Source: Homalodisca vitripennis
Taxonomy: Eukaryota; Arthropoda; Insecta; Hemiptera; Cicadellidae
Direction: 5' to 3'
Assembly: GCF_021130785.1 (NCBI RefSeq)
Contig: NC_060208.1
Coordinates: forward strand, 52,553,501 to 52,617,500
Length of the DNA stretch: 64,000 nucleotides
Shown here: piece after piece, positions 35,854 through 47,200 of the stretch
Numbering within the stretch: the stretch's first letter is position 1
Layout of the letters: each line of letters starts with the position of its first letter
Translations under genes and position numbers: made by a program
The notes under the pieces: generated by a model
Told to the model about the DNA's origin: nothing
Databases searched by the model: none
Seen by the model: the letters and a program-made list of their open reading frames with translations, nothing else

Positions 35854-36010
35854 CCTAATGTACAGTACAAAAAAAATGGATTTTTTTTAAAGAAATGAAT
35901 CCATTACTCATATCTCATAACTCTCATTTTTTGTACTATACATACCTAATGTATAGTACAAAAAATGGATTTTTTAAAGAAAATAATCCATTACTCATAT
36001 CTCATAACTA
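35854..36010 (+). repeat. 91-bp-period tandem duplication with a perfect 17-bp-arm hairpin
   Basis: cctaatgta(c/t)agtac and about 50 further bases, through gaatccattactcatatc, occur at 35854 and again at 35945. At the junction TTTTTTGTACTATACAT (35927-35943) pairs perfectly with ATGTATAGTACAAAAAA (35949-35965) across a 5-base loop. Confidence 0.9.
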
Positions 36011-36989
36011 GATGTGAAAGAAATATAACATAAAATACAAATTAGATCTTAAATTACATATCTACTAAAGTTATCATATCTCATTCATGACCAAATGATA
36101 CATCTCATACAATTATAATTATTGTCTGTTGCTTCCTACCAGGAATTAAAAATTGTAAATATTTAAATGTTTGCTATTACGAAACTTTATTTTTCTAGAA
36201 TTATGGCGTTCGGATTCAGAATTCATAGCTGTTTTCAATTGCAATATTTAAGTGCATCATTTTACCATAATACTTTTTCACTGTATCAAAACCGAACCTA
36301 AAACAAAGTTCATATTTTGTTGAATTATATAAAACGCAGTTTTATATATCTTAATCATGTTCACAGTTGTTTTAAAGAGATGCAAAATCATTTTTATATT
36401 GTATTATTATATTTTATATTATTAAACTTCAGTGTTATAGTGTATTAGACACTAATTTGGGCTTACCAAAAAGTTTGGATTATTGCTTTCTTCCAGAAGG
36501 TACAAAGATGCAGAATTTTTCGCTACAAATCGCTTTTTTAAGATGATAAGGAAATTGTGAAGATCAATTAATAGTCATATTTTCTTTGTAGTAATAATTA
36601 TAAATAATATTCATAACATTTTTCAACTGCCATTATGATCCTAATTCTTGATTGAAATATGTATTATGTCTCAAATGTGAGATTATGGTCTTTTGAATCA
36701 CATTATAATCAACCATATGGAGTATTATAAATGGATTAAGAAAATATTTTTCTTTCTTTATGCCACTTCAAGTACTACCTTGATCTTCCATCATTTTCAT
36801 TAAATACTAGCTGCATTACACTACCGTCCAAGCACTGTTTATTTATTATTGATAAAATTTAAATGTAAACAGATGTTTCAGAAAGTTTGTCGAACTATAG
36901 CTGTCAACAGCTGTTTATCGCTAATTTAATTTGAAGTATGAAACGTAAAAACAGCAATTTTTTCTGAATTCCAAAATATTCCAGATAAC
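36011..36989. other. Intron sequence without recognised features
   Basis: AT-rich; nothing recognised. The part after about 36820 may belong to the repeat whose end lies at 37060-37130. Confidence 0.35.
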
Positions 36990-37135
36990 TTTTCTTAACT
37001 TTTTATTCATAAAAACGTTCCTCAGATTTCAATGAACATTTTACAAAAAGAATTAACCGAATTTGTCCAGCCGTTATCGAGATTAGCGCTTACCAACACA
37101 TTTCGCCATTCATTTTTATTTATAAGAAGATTATG
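36990..37135 (+). repeat. 3' end of a LINE-derived dispersed repeat
   Basis: tttgtccagccgttatcgag, then cttaccaacacatttcgcc and cattcatttttatttataag, resemble a 3' end common among insect RTE-like and SINE-type repeats (gtccagccgtt.tcgag...attcatttttatatata). Recognition is from memory of such tails, not from a search. Confidence 0.45.
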
Positions 37136-37341
37136 TTATTGAAGGAGCTTATACAAAATATTTTCTTTATTGCTCGGGCATTACACCAATGATTTTTTGA
37201 CTGATTCTACAATCTTTTCTATAATATAATAACACATTAAGGTCTTTTGTTCAGTAAATAATACCTGGTTTTTTAAACCAATTGTTATAGTTGATGTTTT
37301 AGGTTTAACGGGGCTTCATAAATATTTAGATTCTCATATTG

Positions 37342-37379
37342 TTAGATCATAAATTAGATATATCTAATTTATGATCTAA
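37342..37379. repeat. Perfect 38-bp palindrome
   Basis: The half TTAGATCATAAATTAGATA (37342-37360) is followed without spacer by its exact reverse complement (37361-37379). The flanking bases no longer pair. Confidence 0.97.
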
Positions 37380-39256
37380 GTAAATAACACTTTCATTATC
37401 TATCAACAGTTATAATTGAATACAAGCATGTGTAAAGGCCGTTGAACTACAAAGAGTAATATTATGAGTTTATATGTATAAAAAATGGGAAAAATGACAG
37501 TTTTACTGACTATTGCGTAGTAGCCTTCAAATAGTAGTGCAATCTCAACTAAACTTGTTTGTAACTTACAATGCTAAGATATCTATATATAAGCGTATAT
37601 TTTCATATTCAGCATAAACCATGAAACCTGTGTATGTGATTAAAACAAAAAGTACTATTCTAGTTCTACAATTTTATTCCATTCTATTAGAGTAGTACAT
37701 TTTTACTCTAATGACGAAACCAAATCGTTGAATGCACTATGAATACTATTTAAACATTTTCATTGATTCAAATTCAACAAAGAAATGTGGAATTGTGCAC
37801 ATAAGGACACATAAGGTACTCTAAATTGTCCTCTATTGAGTTAGGGTGTGGAACAGGAGTGACTGACAGAGAAAAGTAAGGCGTTGTCATGGAAAAGGTA
37901 CCAATGGTATTATAGGAGGCGCAACGAACCCGTGTTCATTGCAGACGGCATACAAAATACAGTACAATACTGTATACTCCGTTTGGTCAGTAGTGTACAG
38001 ATTGCTTAAATTTATATTGGCTTATGCTTAGATTTACAAATTATACGGAAATAAGGCAACATGTTATTTTATTGTACATGTAAAATACAATAAGTATTGT
38101 GTGAGTTTTACCTCAAATGAAGCCAAATACAAAATCAAACCATACAGTACATTAAGAAAACTAATTAAACATCACCATTAAATCAAATTTAGCAAAATAA
38201 CTGTGCACGTGTGCCCGCAAGGCACTCGAAATTGGCTTCTCTAAGGTTTAATGAGAGGTTTTTTACAATATGTATTTGGTAATATTAATATATTGCCTAG
38301 TATTATTTACTGTACTTTCTTTTATCTATATGTATACAAAAAAAATTGGGATTGAGGGAAACTGTTTTCAGTAGTAATAGGAATTTTGGTGTGGTCTAAG
38401 TTCTAAAAAGTAAGAAAAATTCACAATTGGAACAATGTGTACACACTATTACATTAATTATATTTCTCAAGGAATACATTTTTACACTTTCAAATGTATT
38501 CTTCTTCAATTTTTAGAGTGTTAAAATCCTACAGGAAGTTGACATAAGACCCCTAAGACAATTTTTCTTCTCACATTTTAATCATTTAATGTCGCCAAGA
38601 GACAAAATATTTATATAAGTTATGTAACAAATATTAAACCGTATAGTCTATAATAAATTATGGCGTTGTGTAAGTTCGTAATTTACAAGTAATACTTTTA
38701 AAAAGTAATACTTTTCTGTTCCCGTTATAGAAGTAACTATTCGCCAAAGGTTCTATGGGGCCAAATACATTTTAAGCAAATATTAAAGATATTTTTAATT
38801 AAATTTACATTTCTTGGTGAAATTTCAAGGTATATATTAGCCTAATTTTAATAGAAACGCATAGAAAAACTGTTTGAATAAAATGACTATTGGGTAATTT
38901 AAGGGTTTTATTTTATTAAACTGATTATGAAACCGAATTATCCTTAATACCTTCTTCAAAATTACACCCAAAGCAATAGCTACTACCAACACATTGATGC
39001 TAGTTTCACAGTTTCGGGGAAGGTAAATATAATTAATTTTATTTACGCGCTTTCAACAACTGATTTCATAAATAATTTGAAACGATTTCAATTAAAGTTT
39101 GTATACGTGGTTGGATTATATTGAATAACGAAATACATCGGTATGTTATACAATATTTTAGATTATGTTATCCAAGTAATTCTCAAGGCATTGGGTTTTG
39201 TAATAATTACTTAACGAGTTTGAAAACTACGAGATTAAGGGAATACTACAGTAAGA

Positions 39257-39260
<4 letters not shown>
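37380..39260. other. Intron sequence without recognised features
   Basis: AT-rich; no supported gene or repeat. Confidence 0.4.

Positions 39261-39341
<81 letters not shown>
39261..39341. repeat. (TA)n microsatellite, longest in the window
   Basis: About 80 bp of uninterrupted TA dinucleotides, ending roughly 45 bp before the repeat copy at 39387. Confidence 0.95.
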
Positions 39342-39344
<3 letters not shown>

Positions 39345-39386
39345 ATATGCAATTGAATTTTGTTTTGCATATATCTATTTTATTTA

Positions 39387-39560
39387 CTCCTGAACGAATA
39401 CAACGACACAACAAATTGCACGACAGATTGGTGTATTCTCTCTGCGGGCACATTTAGAGACTATTGTGTCGTTGATTGTGTCCATTGTTGCTTCCAAATA
39501 GTATTGTTGCTCTGAGGTTCTTAACTACTGCGTTACTATATAGAAACAATATAAAAAAAC
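39387..39560 (+). repeat. Four-copy 'cacatttagaga' repeat family, copy near the long (TA)n
   Basis: Starts ctcctgaacgaatacaacga. It matches 12649-12820 at most positions through gttgctctgaggttc, and both copies are preceded by an AT-rich catatatctat segment. Confidence 0.7.
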
Positions 39561-40634
39561 AATACGAGTCACTATATAACGAGTGCTTCTATATAAAATC
39601 GTTGCCCAATACCTAATAACTTCAGTGTTATTTATAGGCAGACACATACATGTATGAGATAACAAACCAACATCAAAATTTACCAGTTATATTAAATTTG
39701 TTTGAATACCATTGGAAAACGGTGGAGAAGATAGTTACCACTACCCATTTCATAATCAATATAATTCAGTAGCAACAAATTCGTTACAATTTGTTCTACT
39801 GATGCACTTTTATATACGACAACAGAGACTGGCGACTAAGAGGACTTTGATGTTCTCAGCATCCATTGTCAAAGAAAGTTGGTATACGTAGTTTAATGTT
39901 TCTTCCTGAAGGCGCTAAGTCAGGACCCTTATAAAAAAGTCTCACTTTCGCCAACGACGTTAAACTGGCTGGTTGAAAGTCGACTGGCCAATCAAAGTCT
40001 CGCAATAAAACGTTTTTAACAATAAAAACCGTGACAGTCAAAATGTCATAAAATCACCCAAAACCATAATGAGAATGAATTAAAGGGATACACTGGGTGT
40101 TGGAATTGCACTGAACTGTCTCGGGTTGACGAGAGTATAAACACCCTGACATTTTAACGAAAAATATGAGAAAAACATATGTTTCCGAGAAACAAAATAC
40201 CTACTAAGATTGAGCGTAATGACTCCTAGAACGTAACTTGTTCATTGCGTAAAGCCAATAAATAAATAAAGTCAAAAAATAAATTTACGCGTTATATGAC
40301 ATTAAATATATATTATTTTACAGCTTATTAACAAAAAATATAATACTAAAAGAGTCTTAAAATTCTGCTATAATATTTGGCATCATAAATTAACAAGAAT
40401 TTGTAGACATTCATATGTCTCATGATTTAAAAGAAGACTTTTATTGGTCTTTGATAAATTCGTACTGCAAGTCTGAATGGTATTTTGGTATTATCCGCAG
40501 GTCACCCGATATAAGTAGGTAGATACATACGTACAGGTAGGTATTAAAATTATAAAAGGTTAACCTTTACAAGCCTTTACGTCATCTGAGCTTGAATTTA
40601 GGTTCTATCTTGAGGGATATTTTTCATTCATTGG
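39561..40634. other. Intron sequence without recognised features
   Basis: AT-rich; the 61-codon minus frame at 39856-40041 has no recognisable domain. Confidence 0.4.
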
Positions 40635-40985
40635 CAGCGCAGGGTGGCGCAGGAGGCAACTCAGAAGCCCACACTGATGGTCATGATCATTTCCGATCGG
40701 TACTTGTCCAAAGTCAGATTACTTTGCACGATCTGGTACGTGATCTGAGGTAGGAAAAGTACGATCGGAAATGCCCCAGTGCGAGCTTTGGTGGCCTACA
40801 TTTATGGCGAAAAACAAATCCCCCAGGATAATATCCAAATTCGAATTCAGTGAGTTTACACTTAATCACGTGGTGAAGGTTAACTTTAACTATAGCACTA
40901 GTAGTGAAATATTTATGATAACCTAATTTAAACCAACTTATATCAAGTAATAATAAGTAGTAAATAGGGACAGTGTGGCCTCCGA
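40635..40985 (+). repeat. Unclassified hairpin-bearing repeat, copy 2
   Basis: Homologue of 19120-19480. Here the hairpin halves are clear: catttccgatcggtactt (from 40688) and aagtacgatcggaaatg (to 40773) pair with one mismatch around a core of about 50 bp. Downstream landmarks atttatggcgaaaaac, gaaggttaactttaact and gataacctaatttaaa line up with copy 1. Confidence 0.65.
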
Positions 40986-42250
40986 ATATTATAAAAGTAC
41001 CGTCTAAATTTATCTGATAAAAAGATAGAAGACATAACAGAATGTAGAGTTATTCCTGACACTCAAGGAATGCCATTTTTATTAGTTTACATAGATTTTA
41101 TTCATAAGCTTAACCGTTTTGGACGTAGTTATTTTTAATCTCCAATGCATATAGTACCAATTATTACTACCCAAAGTAATATTTATTTCATCCAAATCAG
41201 CATTGGCTTATATAAGGTGAGAAATGGAACAATCGAAGGAGGACCTAGAGAAAATGTTTAATTGTTTTGATCCAATTATTTTACATTCAATGTTTCCAAT
41301 ATAGCATTTTTACTGAGATTTACATAAAATTCTAGGTCCTCAGACACTATCATTGTAATCATGTAGTATCAAAGAACTAGATCTTAATTAATGAGCGATG
41401 CAGCATAAATGATTAGGCGCTATTATAGACCACAAGTTTTCCTTAATTTCCACACTTACAATAATAATAATAATAATAATAATACAATTAATAGTGCCCG
41501 TTTAAATCATAAATATTAGTTGAGTTATTAAACACTGCAGCACTGTTTACTTTGGCAGTATGATGTTGTGATATGATATCTCGAAGGGTAGTGATGTGTT
41601 GGAACCACTTGTAGCCATGGAAATGTCATCCATAAAAATTATTTTACCAACGCTTAAGAACACTCGATCGCTACGCTTAATGTTATACAGCTTTTAATTC
41701 GTATCAAAAGTAAATAAGACAAGTAAATACTTGGAATGTACACTCAAATTTTACATTAGAAATAATAGAAATTTAGTTTTGAAATGAGCAAAGTCAGTTT
41801 AATAATTCAATATTATAGCCCTTATATTATAGCACGTTATATATGTGCAGATTTGACGAAGCAGCGTAGAATCTTACAAGCGTGGGGGGAGTGACTTCTC
41901 CAATTTGGTGGAAAATATTGATAGCACTTCAATATTTAATCTAAGTTCCAGTAGTTATCTATATTTAAAAAAATTCAATTTTGTGGTGATTGCCAGTAAC
42001 CAAAATCCGTCATTTTAAAATAACGTAATATTACTGAAAATAATACTAATATAGTTTAGTACACGTTTCATGTATTTGTAAGGTTACTTTTCATTTTTGA
42101 TCTCCTATGTTTTCTATACTCCTAATTCCTAATATTCTACTACTTTGAGTAATGTATTCCTGGCTTGTCTGGTACATGTCACACAAATAGTTACTTCCTC
42201 ACATTTTGTGTGAAGACATATGAGAAATCTTTATGGATAATACTATTGGA

Positions 42251-42253
<3 letters not shown>
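40986..42253. other. Intron sequence with an (AAT)n microsatellite at 41460-41484
   Basis: Apart from about eight AAT units at 41460-41484, nothing recognised. Confidence 0.45.

Positions 42254-42300
<47 letters not shown>
42254..42300. repeat. (AT)n microsatellite
   Basis: About 47 bp of perfect AT dinucleotides. Confidence 0.95.
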
Positions 42301-42303
<3 letters not shown>

Positions 42304-42484
42304 TTCCATTAATAGATTATTTTTATTACTCTTAGGATTACGAATTAGGATTATTACAGAATCAAAGTGTTAGTTGGTAGTGAATTAATTTTTACCACTA
42401 GTTCTTTTCTCAACAGTAACACTAACATTCCCTTGAACAAGCAGCTAATGATGTTTATAACCACTCAATCATTATACTTTTAAA

Positions 42485-42690
42485 AGGACTTTGTAAGGAA
42501 GAAGAGTTCCTCAGCTGGTATACAAAGGACGTGAAGAGGCGCCACCATCAATCCTGCTATCAGCTGTGAGCACTTGCTGTCGCGTCAGCCGCGTCTCTTG
42601 CCAACATCTCCGAAATAGATTCTCTTATCATCCTTAAGTTTCGACAAACAGAACTGAGTTCATCCTCTTGCCTTGAAATAATCGGTAATC
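42485..42690. other. GC-richer island of unknown nature
   Basis: Base composition differs sharply from its flanks. The plus strand has a short open stretch (KEEEFLSWYTKDVKRRHHQS, then a stop at the following cagctgtga). The minus strand includes ggattgatggtggcgcc. Neither is bounded by convincing splice sites. Transposon remnant or conserved noncoding sequence are both possible. Confidence 0.25.
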
Positions 42691-42883
42691 TATTTGTATG
42701 TTTTAGAAATTATATGGACCGTATAGTGATATCAAAAGATCGTTAAAAACTTTGTAAATGATTTTTATAGTATGATTTTACTGCACAGTGATACTTTACT
42801 TTCATACGAATCAAAATTAATTTTGTCAGCAAGAGTATATTTATTATATTTGACGACTAGAGCTTGATGGCTCTGAAAAAAGA

Positions 42884-42910
42884 GCGCGCGCGCGCGTTTT
42901 GTGTGTGTAT
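42884..42910. repeat. Alternating (GC)n and (GT)n tracts, potential Z-DNA
   Basis: Thirteen bases of alternating G and C followed after TTTT by gtgtgtgta, the only CpG repeat of this kind in the window. Confidence 0.85.
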
Positions 42911-45900
42911 TTCTTTAATGAATCTTCACAACATTGTGTGATGGTAAAAAAGTAAGTTAATATTAGATGTAGATGGTTAATACACAATATTATAAAACAG
43001 CATTCTATTGAACATAGTTACAAAGCTAAGGAGAATCCTTCTTTTTTTGTTTGACAATACGGTGATTTTTCGGGGATTAAAAGACTAAGCGTATTATCGT
43101 CCTATGTGAAATAACTTTAAACTTGCGAGATTTATGTAAATTTTTCGGGTTTAACGCGCCTAGAATAAACCGGATGCCAAAATATCTCACGGCTCGTATC
43201 AGTCCACGGACCGAAAGCCAATTTTGAATGAATAAGCACACAACTTACTCTTTCTTGAATGGCTCTTGACTTAACTTGTCCAGTATAACTTCATCTTGAG
43301 TGACTATTATAATTGACTTATCTTTAAATTTGAAATTATTTTGAGTATGTAGAAAAGGTATAACAACAGCAAAGCCTTTACGTTGTGATGTCAGCGAGCA
43401 GAAACATGTGTTAGCTCCCGTTACAGGGAGAATGGAGGAAAGTGAAGTCCTGCGGGAATTTCACTTACTTTCACCCTTTGTTGGGGTTCCATCAAAACAT
43501 ATCATTCGAACCGTCTACTCCTTCCAAGTAATTTACTTCTATTGGAAATAACTGTAATATTACAATAGAAGAAATCTTTGTGTTGGCATTTAGATCAATT
43601 GTTTTTATTTACAAAGCGGATTTTCTTCCATTTAATTTTTTTACAAGCGGAAATGTTATGTAATAAAAAATTGTCTATTTATAAATATGTTCAAAATAAT
43701 AATGTAAAAATTATGCGGTTATCACAAAATACTAATAAGTTTCGACTTCTACTACTTTCAGTACATAATTTTAAGTGGTTATTTATTTTATCATAGTTAT
43801 TTAAAATGAACAAACTATGTTGTAGAATATGCAATATGAGAAGGGATTTCATTGAAGGAGGAGATCTTCCTATTGGAAAACAAATAATTTTCTTTAAAAA
43901 AAACACACAATTCTCTAATAATTTATATTTTGGTACGCAAGGCCTTTTGACATCAAAGATATCATTGTTACGTTTGAATCAAACAATTTGAAGCAGTATA
44001 AATAATTTTGCAATTTAAAACAATTATCAAATGAACAAAGCTTAATAATTGATTTGTAAAATTAAAGGTATAACAAATATTAAAATAATACATGCATAAA
44101 AGTTTGGGTCAAAAAGAATTTAGTTATATTTTAAAACAAATGAATTTTTAATCGGTTAAAATCTTTTGTTTAATATTTCATATTAATATTTGTTAATGTA
44201 TAATGTTTTATAAGCGTCGAGTTCTTCTTGTTTGTAGACTTATTTTAATACTATACAGTTTTTAAAGATGTGATTCGTTTCTAATATGTGTTTTGAAATA
44301 GCTGCTTTTTTTAGTTTGTCCGCATTTATAATCAATTATTTCATCTTCTTCAAATGTGTTTTCAATGGTGGGTTTTGTCTGAGCAATGTAAATATTATCA
44401 CAATTTATCACATTAAATTTTGTATGGAATTAAAAATTAATGGAGGATTGTGTGTTTCTTTTAAAGAAAACAATGAGTAGGCATATTTATTTATTTTCAA
44501 AAATTTTTCACTTAATTTTAAAAAAGTTTAAAAAGTTACATTTTGGTTATTTGCATTGTTTATTATGTTTTATAATAACAGTCACTATTAATAGTTGTGC
44601 ACAACGCTTTAAATTCATTTCAAGGAACAATGACAATTAATGCGTAATAATTATTCAAAAAGGAGGATTATAGTTTTATATTATGTATAATTATATTCAT
44701 ATAATTATTTAAATACATATTTATTCTTAACACTTTAGCTTCAAAATAGAACTTTTGGGTTAATCAGAAATATCAGCATGTGTAATCTCTGAGAGTGAAC
44801 GTATTTCACTCAATTGTATTTTCTCTTGTGATGAACTATTAGTATTTCTTTTTACGGATATTTTGGCGTCACGCCTAATTATTACAAACACTAATTGAAA
44901 ACATTTTTGTATTTGCCCATGCTGTACGTTAGTGAATATATTAAGGTGTTATGCTAATCAAAGTTAGGTTTATTTCGTAAGTATTTTGTTTATTTTATCC
45001 CATAATATTCTGAAGTAATATTAGAAGAAAATGTGTTCATGAAATACCTGTAAAATATACCACCATACATAATAAAGCATCATTTTTATTTTTTATGTTT
45101 TTCTAGTGTGTTTTATTTAAAAATGTTTTTAAATCATTGGTGCACGAACTTTGTAGTAGTCCTTATTTATGCATTAGGAAGTGAGAGTGTTACCTTCTTA
45201 CAATCTTGGTAACATATTCTACGAACACCGACTAATTAACTCAGATGTTAGCTCATGAGGATTACAAGGCCTACACAAGCTGCTAAGCACGTCCACCTTG
45301 TGGGATGCTGTAAAGTCACTGGATGGAAAAGCTAGTCCTTTGTATTGATCACCTAAGCAGATAGGGAAACAATTTGATGGAATTCTAGTAAGTCAGTAGG
45401 CCAATGACTTAGTAGTTAACAAATTTCGAATATTATGGATCCTTAAAATTTGTATAAATCTACATTTTGAAACTTTATCGCAGAATGAGTCAAATTGTTC
45501 AATTTCGGAATAATCCTAGTGTGGAGGTTGGCAGAAGTAGCTATCAATATTATTATTCTGGAAATATTTTTGACAATTGGTGTTAAAAAGATAGTACTAT
45601 ACATCTCCGTTTGATCCTCCTTCCCAGTTAGTAAGAGGTTATGTCTATTCCTTTCTGCTTTTAATTTAGTGGTATCCATAAATTAATATGATATGTCTCA
45701 AACTTACCAACTAATAAGCTCCAATAGAATTCTGTGATCTACACCTCCTCTACGTTTGGGACTGTCTATAATATCACCATCAGACAGTTGAGACATCAAT
45801 GATAAATAGGCATGACGTATCTCCAAATCATAAGAAGTGTACATGAGTGTACTTAAGCCAGGGCTGTAAAATATGACCCATCCGATATTAACGTTCTTTG
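42911..45900. other. Intron sequence upstream of exon B
   Basis: AT-rich. Short frames at 43578-43991 and 44286-44640 have no recognisable domain. No repeat could be paired within the window. Confidence 0.4.
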
Positions 45901-45931
45901 GCTACGCTATAAAAGTGTTTACTCTTTCCAG

Positions 45932-46029
45932 GATGCTCGAGTACTGTCTGAACGTAGAGAACATGAACCTGACCGCGATCCGAACCATTCGAGTCCTCAG
46001 ACCTCTTCGCGCCATCAATAGGATACCAA
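45932..46029 (+). CDS. Ca-alpha1T: T-type voltage-gated calcium channel alpha-1 subunit, exon encoding domain I S3-S4
   Basis: Seen: this 98-bp exon is bounded by tttccag and GTAAGT. Its first base completes the Gly codon left by the exon at 787-920, and the frame then reads [14 protein letters not shown] and [18 protein letters not shown]. The last base starts the next codon, expected to be Ser (RIPSM in relatives). Known: this is the end of S3, the S3-S4 loop and the S4 voltage sensor of domain I in Cav3 channels. Arginines at exon residues 17, 20, 23, 26 and 30 make the gating-charge ladder (R-x2-R-x2-R-x2-R-x3-R). NLT at residues 12-14 in the extracellular loop is a possible N-glycosylation site, and NLTAIRT follows directly into S4. 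The motif RPLRAINR is near-invariant in T-type channels. The only lower confidence concerns the gene symbol, which follows Drosophila. Confidence 0.95.
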
Positions 46030-46619
46030 GTAAGTCTTTTCAGTAATAAACATTTAGAAACATTACTTTTAAAGAAAATTGTCACTAAGACTCTGATGGC
46101 TCTTATTTATGTGTGTCCATTGTCCCAATATTGGGGCAGCAAGAAACTTTAGAAATATTTCTTTATATTTATTTTGACTCATAACTTGTTATAATATGAT
46201 TTTCATAGTTTTTACATGACGTATACATTCTATTTTAGACTATATAATTAGTATTTGTCGTAACAAATCACGTTCCGGCTTACTCATGAAATGAACTATG
46301 GTTATTACTATTTATAGTATTGGTATTGGTTATTACTATTTAATCAAGTAAGATAGCAACTGTTGCACTCTGGAACCCTTGCCAACAGCATAGTAGTTGA
46401 GAGAAGGCAGAGAATGTGACTATGAAATAACATTTCCTACCTGATTATTTCGATGAGATCTCTTTTCCATATAAATAGTGCTTCCGGCTCAGTCGGAAGG
46501 ATCAGGTAGATTTCGTGACAGCTGAAATATTATTAGTTTATTCTCATGTGATATACATGTACCCACTATCTATATCCCGATACCTTACGAGATTTTTATG
46601 TTATCAATATCTCTAAACC

Positions 46620-47140
46620 ATCTAAATACAAACAAAATTTTAGTTAAACATTTTTTTTTTAATTCTATAAGCATTCCAGAAGACGTTTTATTTCTAGATT
46701 TATAAATAACGGAGTGGGATTTTTGTAATAGTTTAAATGGATGCCAAGTTCAAACGAAATATCGGTACTGGACTGACTAATGGAGTCGATATATTTATAT
46801 GGTATTTGCTGTACCAAGTTTCAACTTGTTTCAGCAATGATACTGCCAGTTCTTAGTAATAAAAAGCTCTTTTGGGATTTACATGTAATCTATATCAAGA
46901 AACCATTCAAGTTAAAACATTGTTAATTAAAAGTTGTTTTGAAAATGTTATAAGCATTACAGAACACTTCTTCCTTTAGGTTCACAACTGAGTTATGATG
47001 TTTTTGAGGAACCGCCATATTGAGAATTGAAATATCGTTCTAAGTAGGCCAAAGAACATAGCCGAGATATTTTTTATATAAATGTATGTGCCAAATTGTA
47101 ACTTGTTTGGACCTTTTCAATCATTAATCGTTTCTAAAAG
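46620..47140 (+). repeat. Diverged tandem duplication, period about 283 bp
   Basis: ctataagcattccagaa (46665) recurs as ttataagcattacagaa (46948). In the same order, gaaatatcggtact / gaaatatcgttcta, gtcgatatatttatat / gccgagatattttttat and ccaagtttcaacttgttt / ccaaattgtaacttgttt recur at similar spacing. Possibly two tandem copies of an old transposon. Confidence 0.6.
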
Positions 47141-47148
47141 CCGCGTTC

Positions 47149-47152
<4 letters not shown>

Positions 47153-47199
<47 letters not shown>
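47153..47199. repeat. (AT)n microsatellite
   Basis: About 47 bp of perfect AT dinucleotides just after the tandem duplication. Confidence 0.95.

Positions 47200-47200
<1 letters not shown>

Larger units (their letters stand above)
921..45931 (+). other. Ca-alpha1T: Giant intron (about 45 kb) between the domain I S2-S3 and S3-S4 exons
   Basis: The donor is GTAAGG at 921. The acceptor is a pyrimidine-rich tract ending in ccag at 45928-45931. The phases on both sides agree (two bases plus one base of a Gly codon), so I infer a single intron unless a cassette exon lies within. Most of its content is transposon relics and simple repeats, listed separately. Confidence 0.85.
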
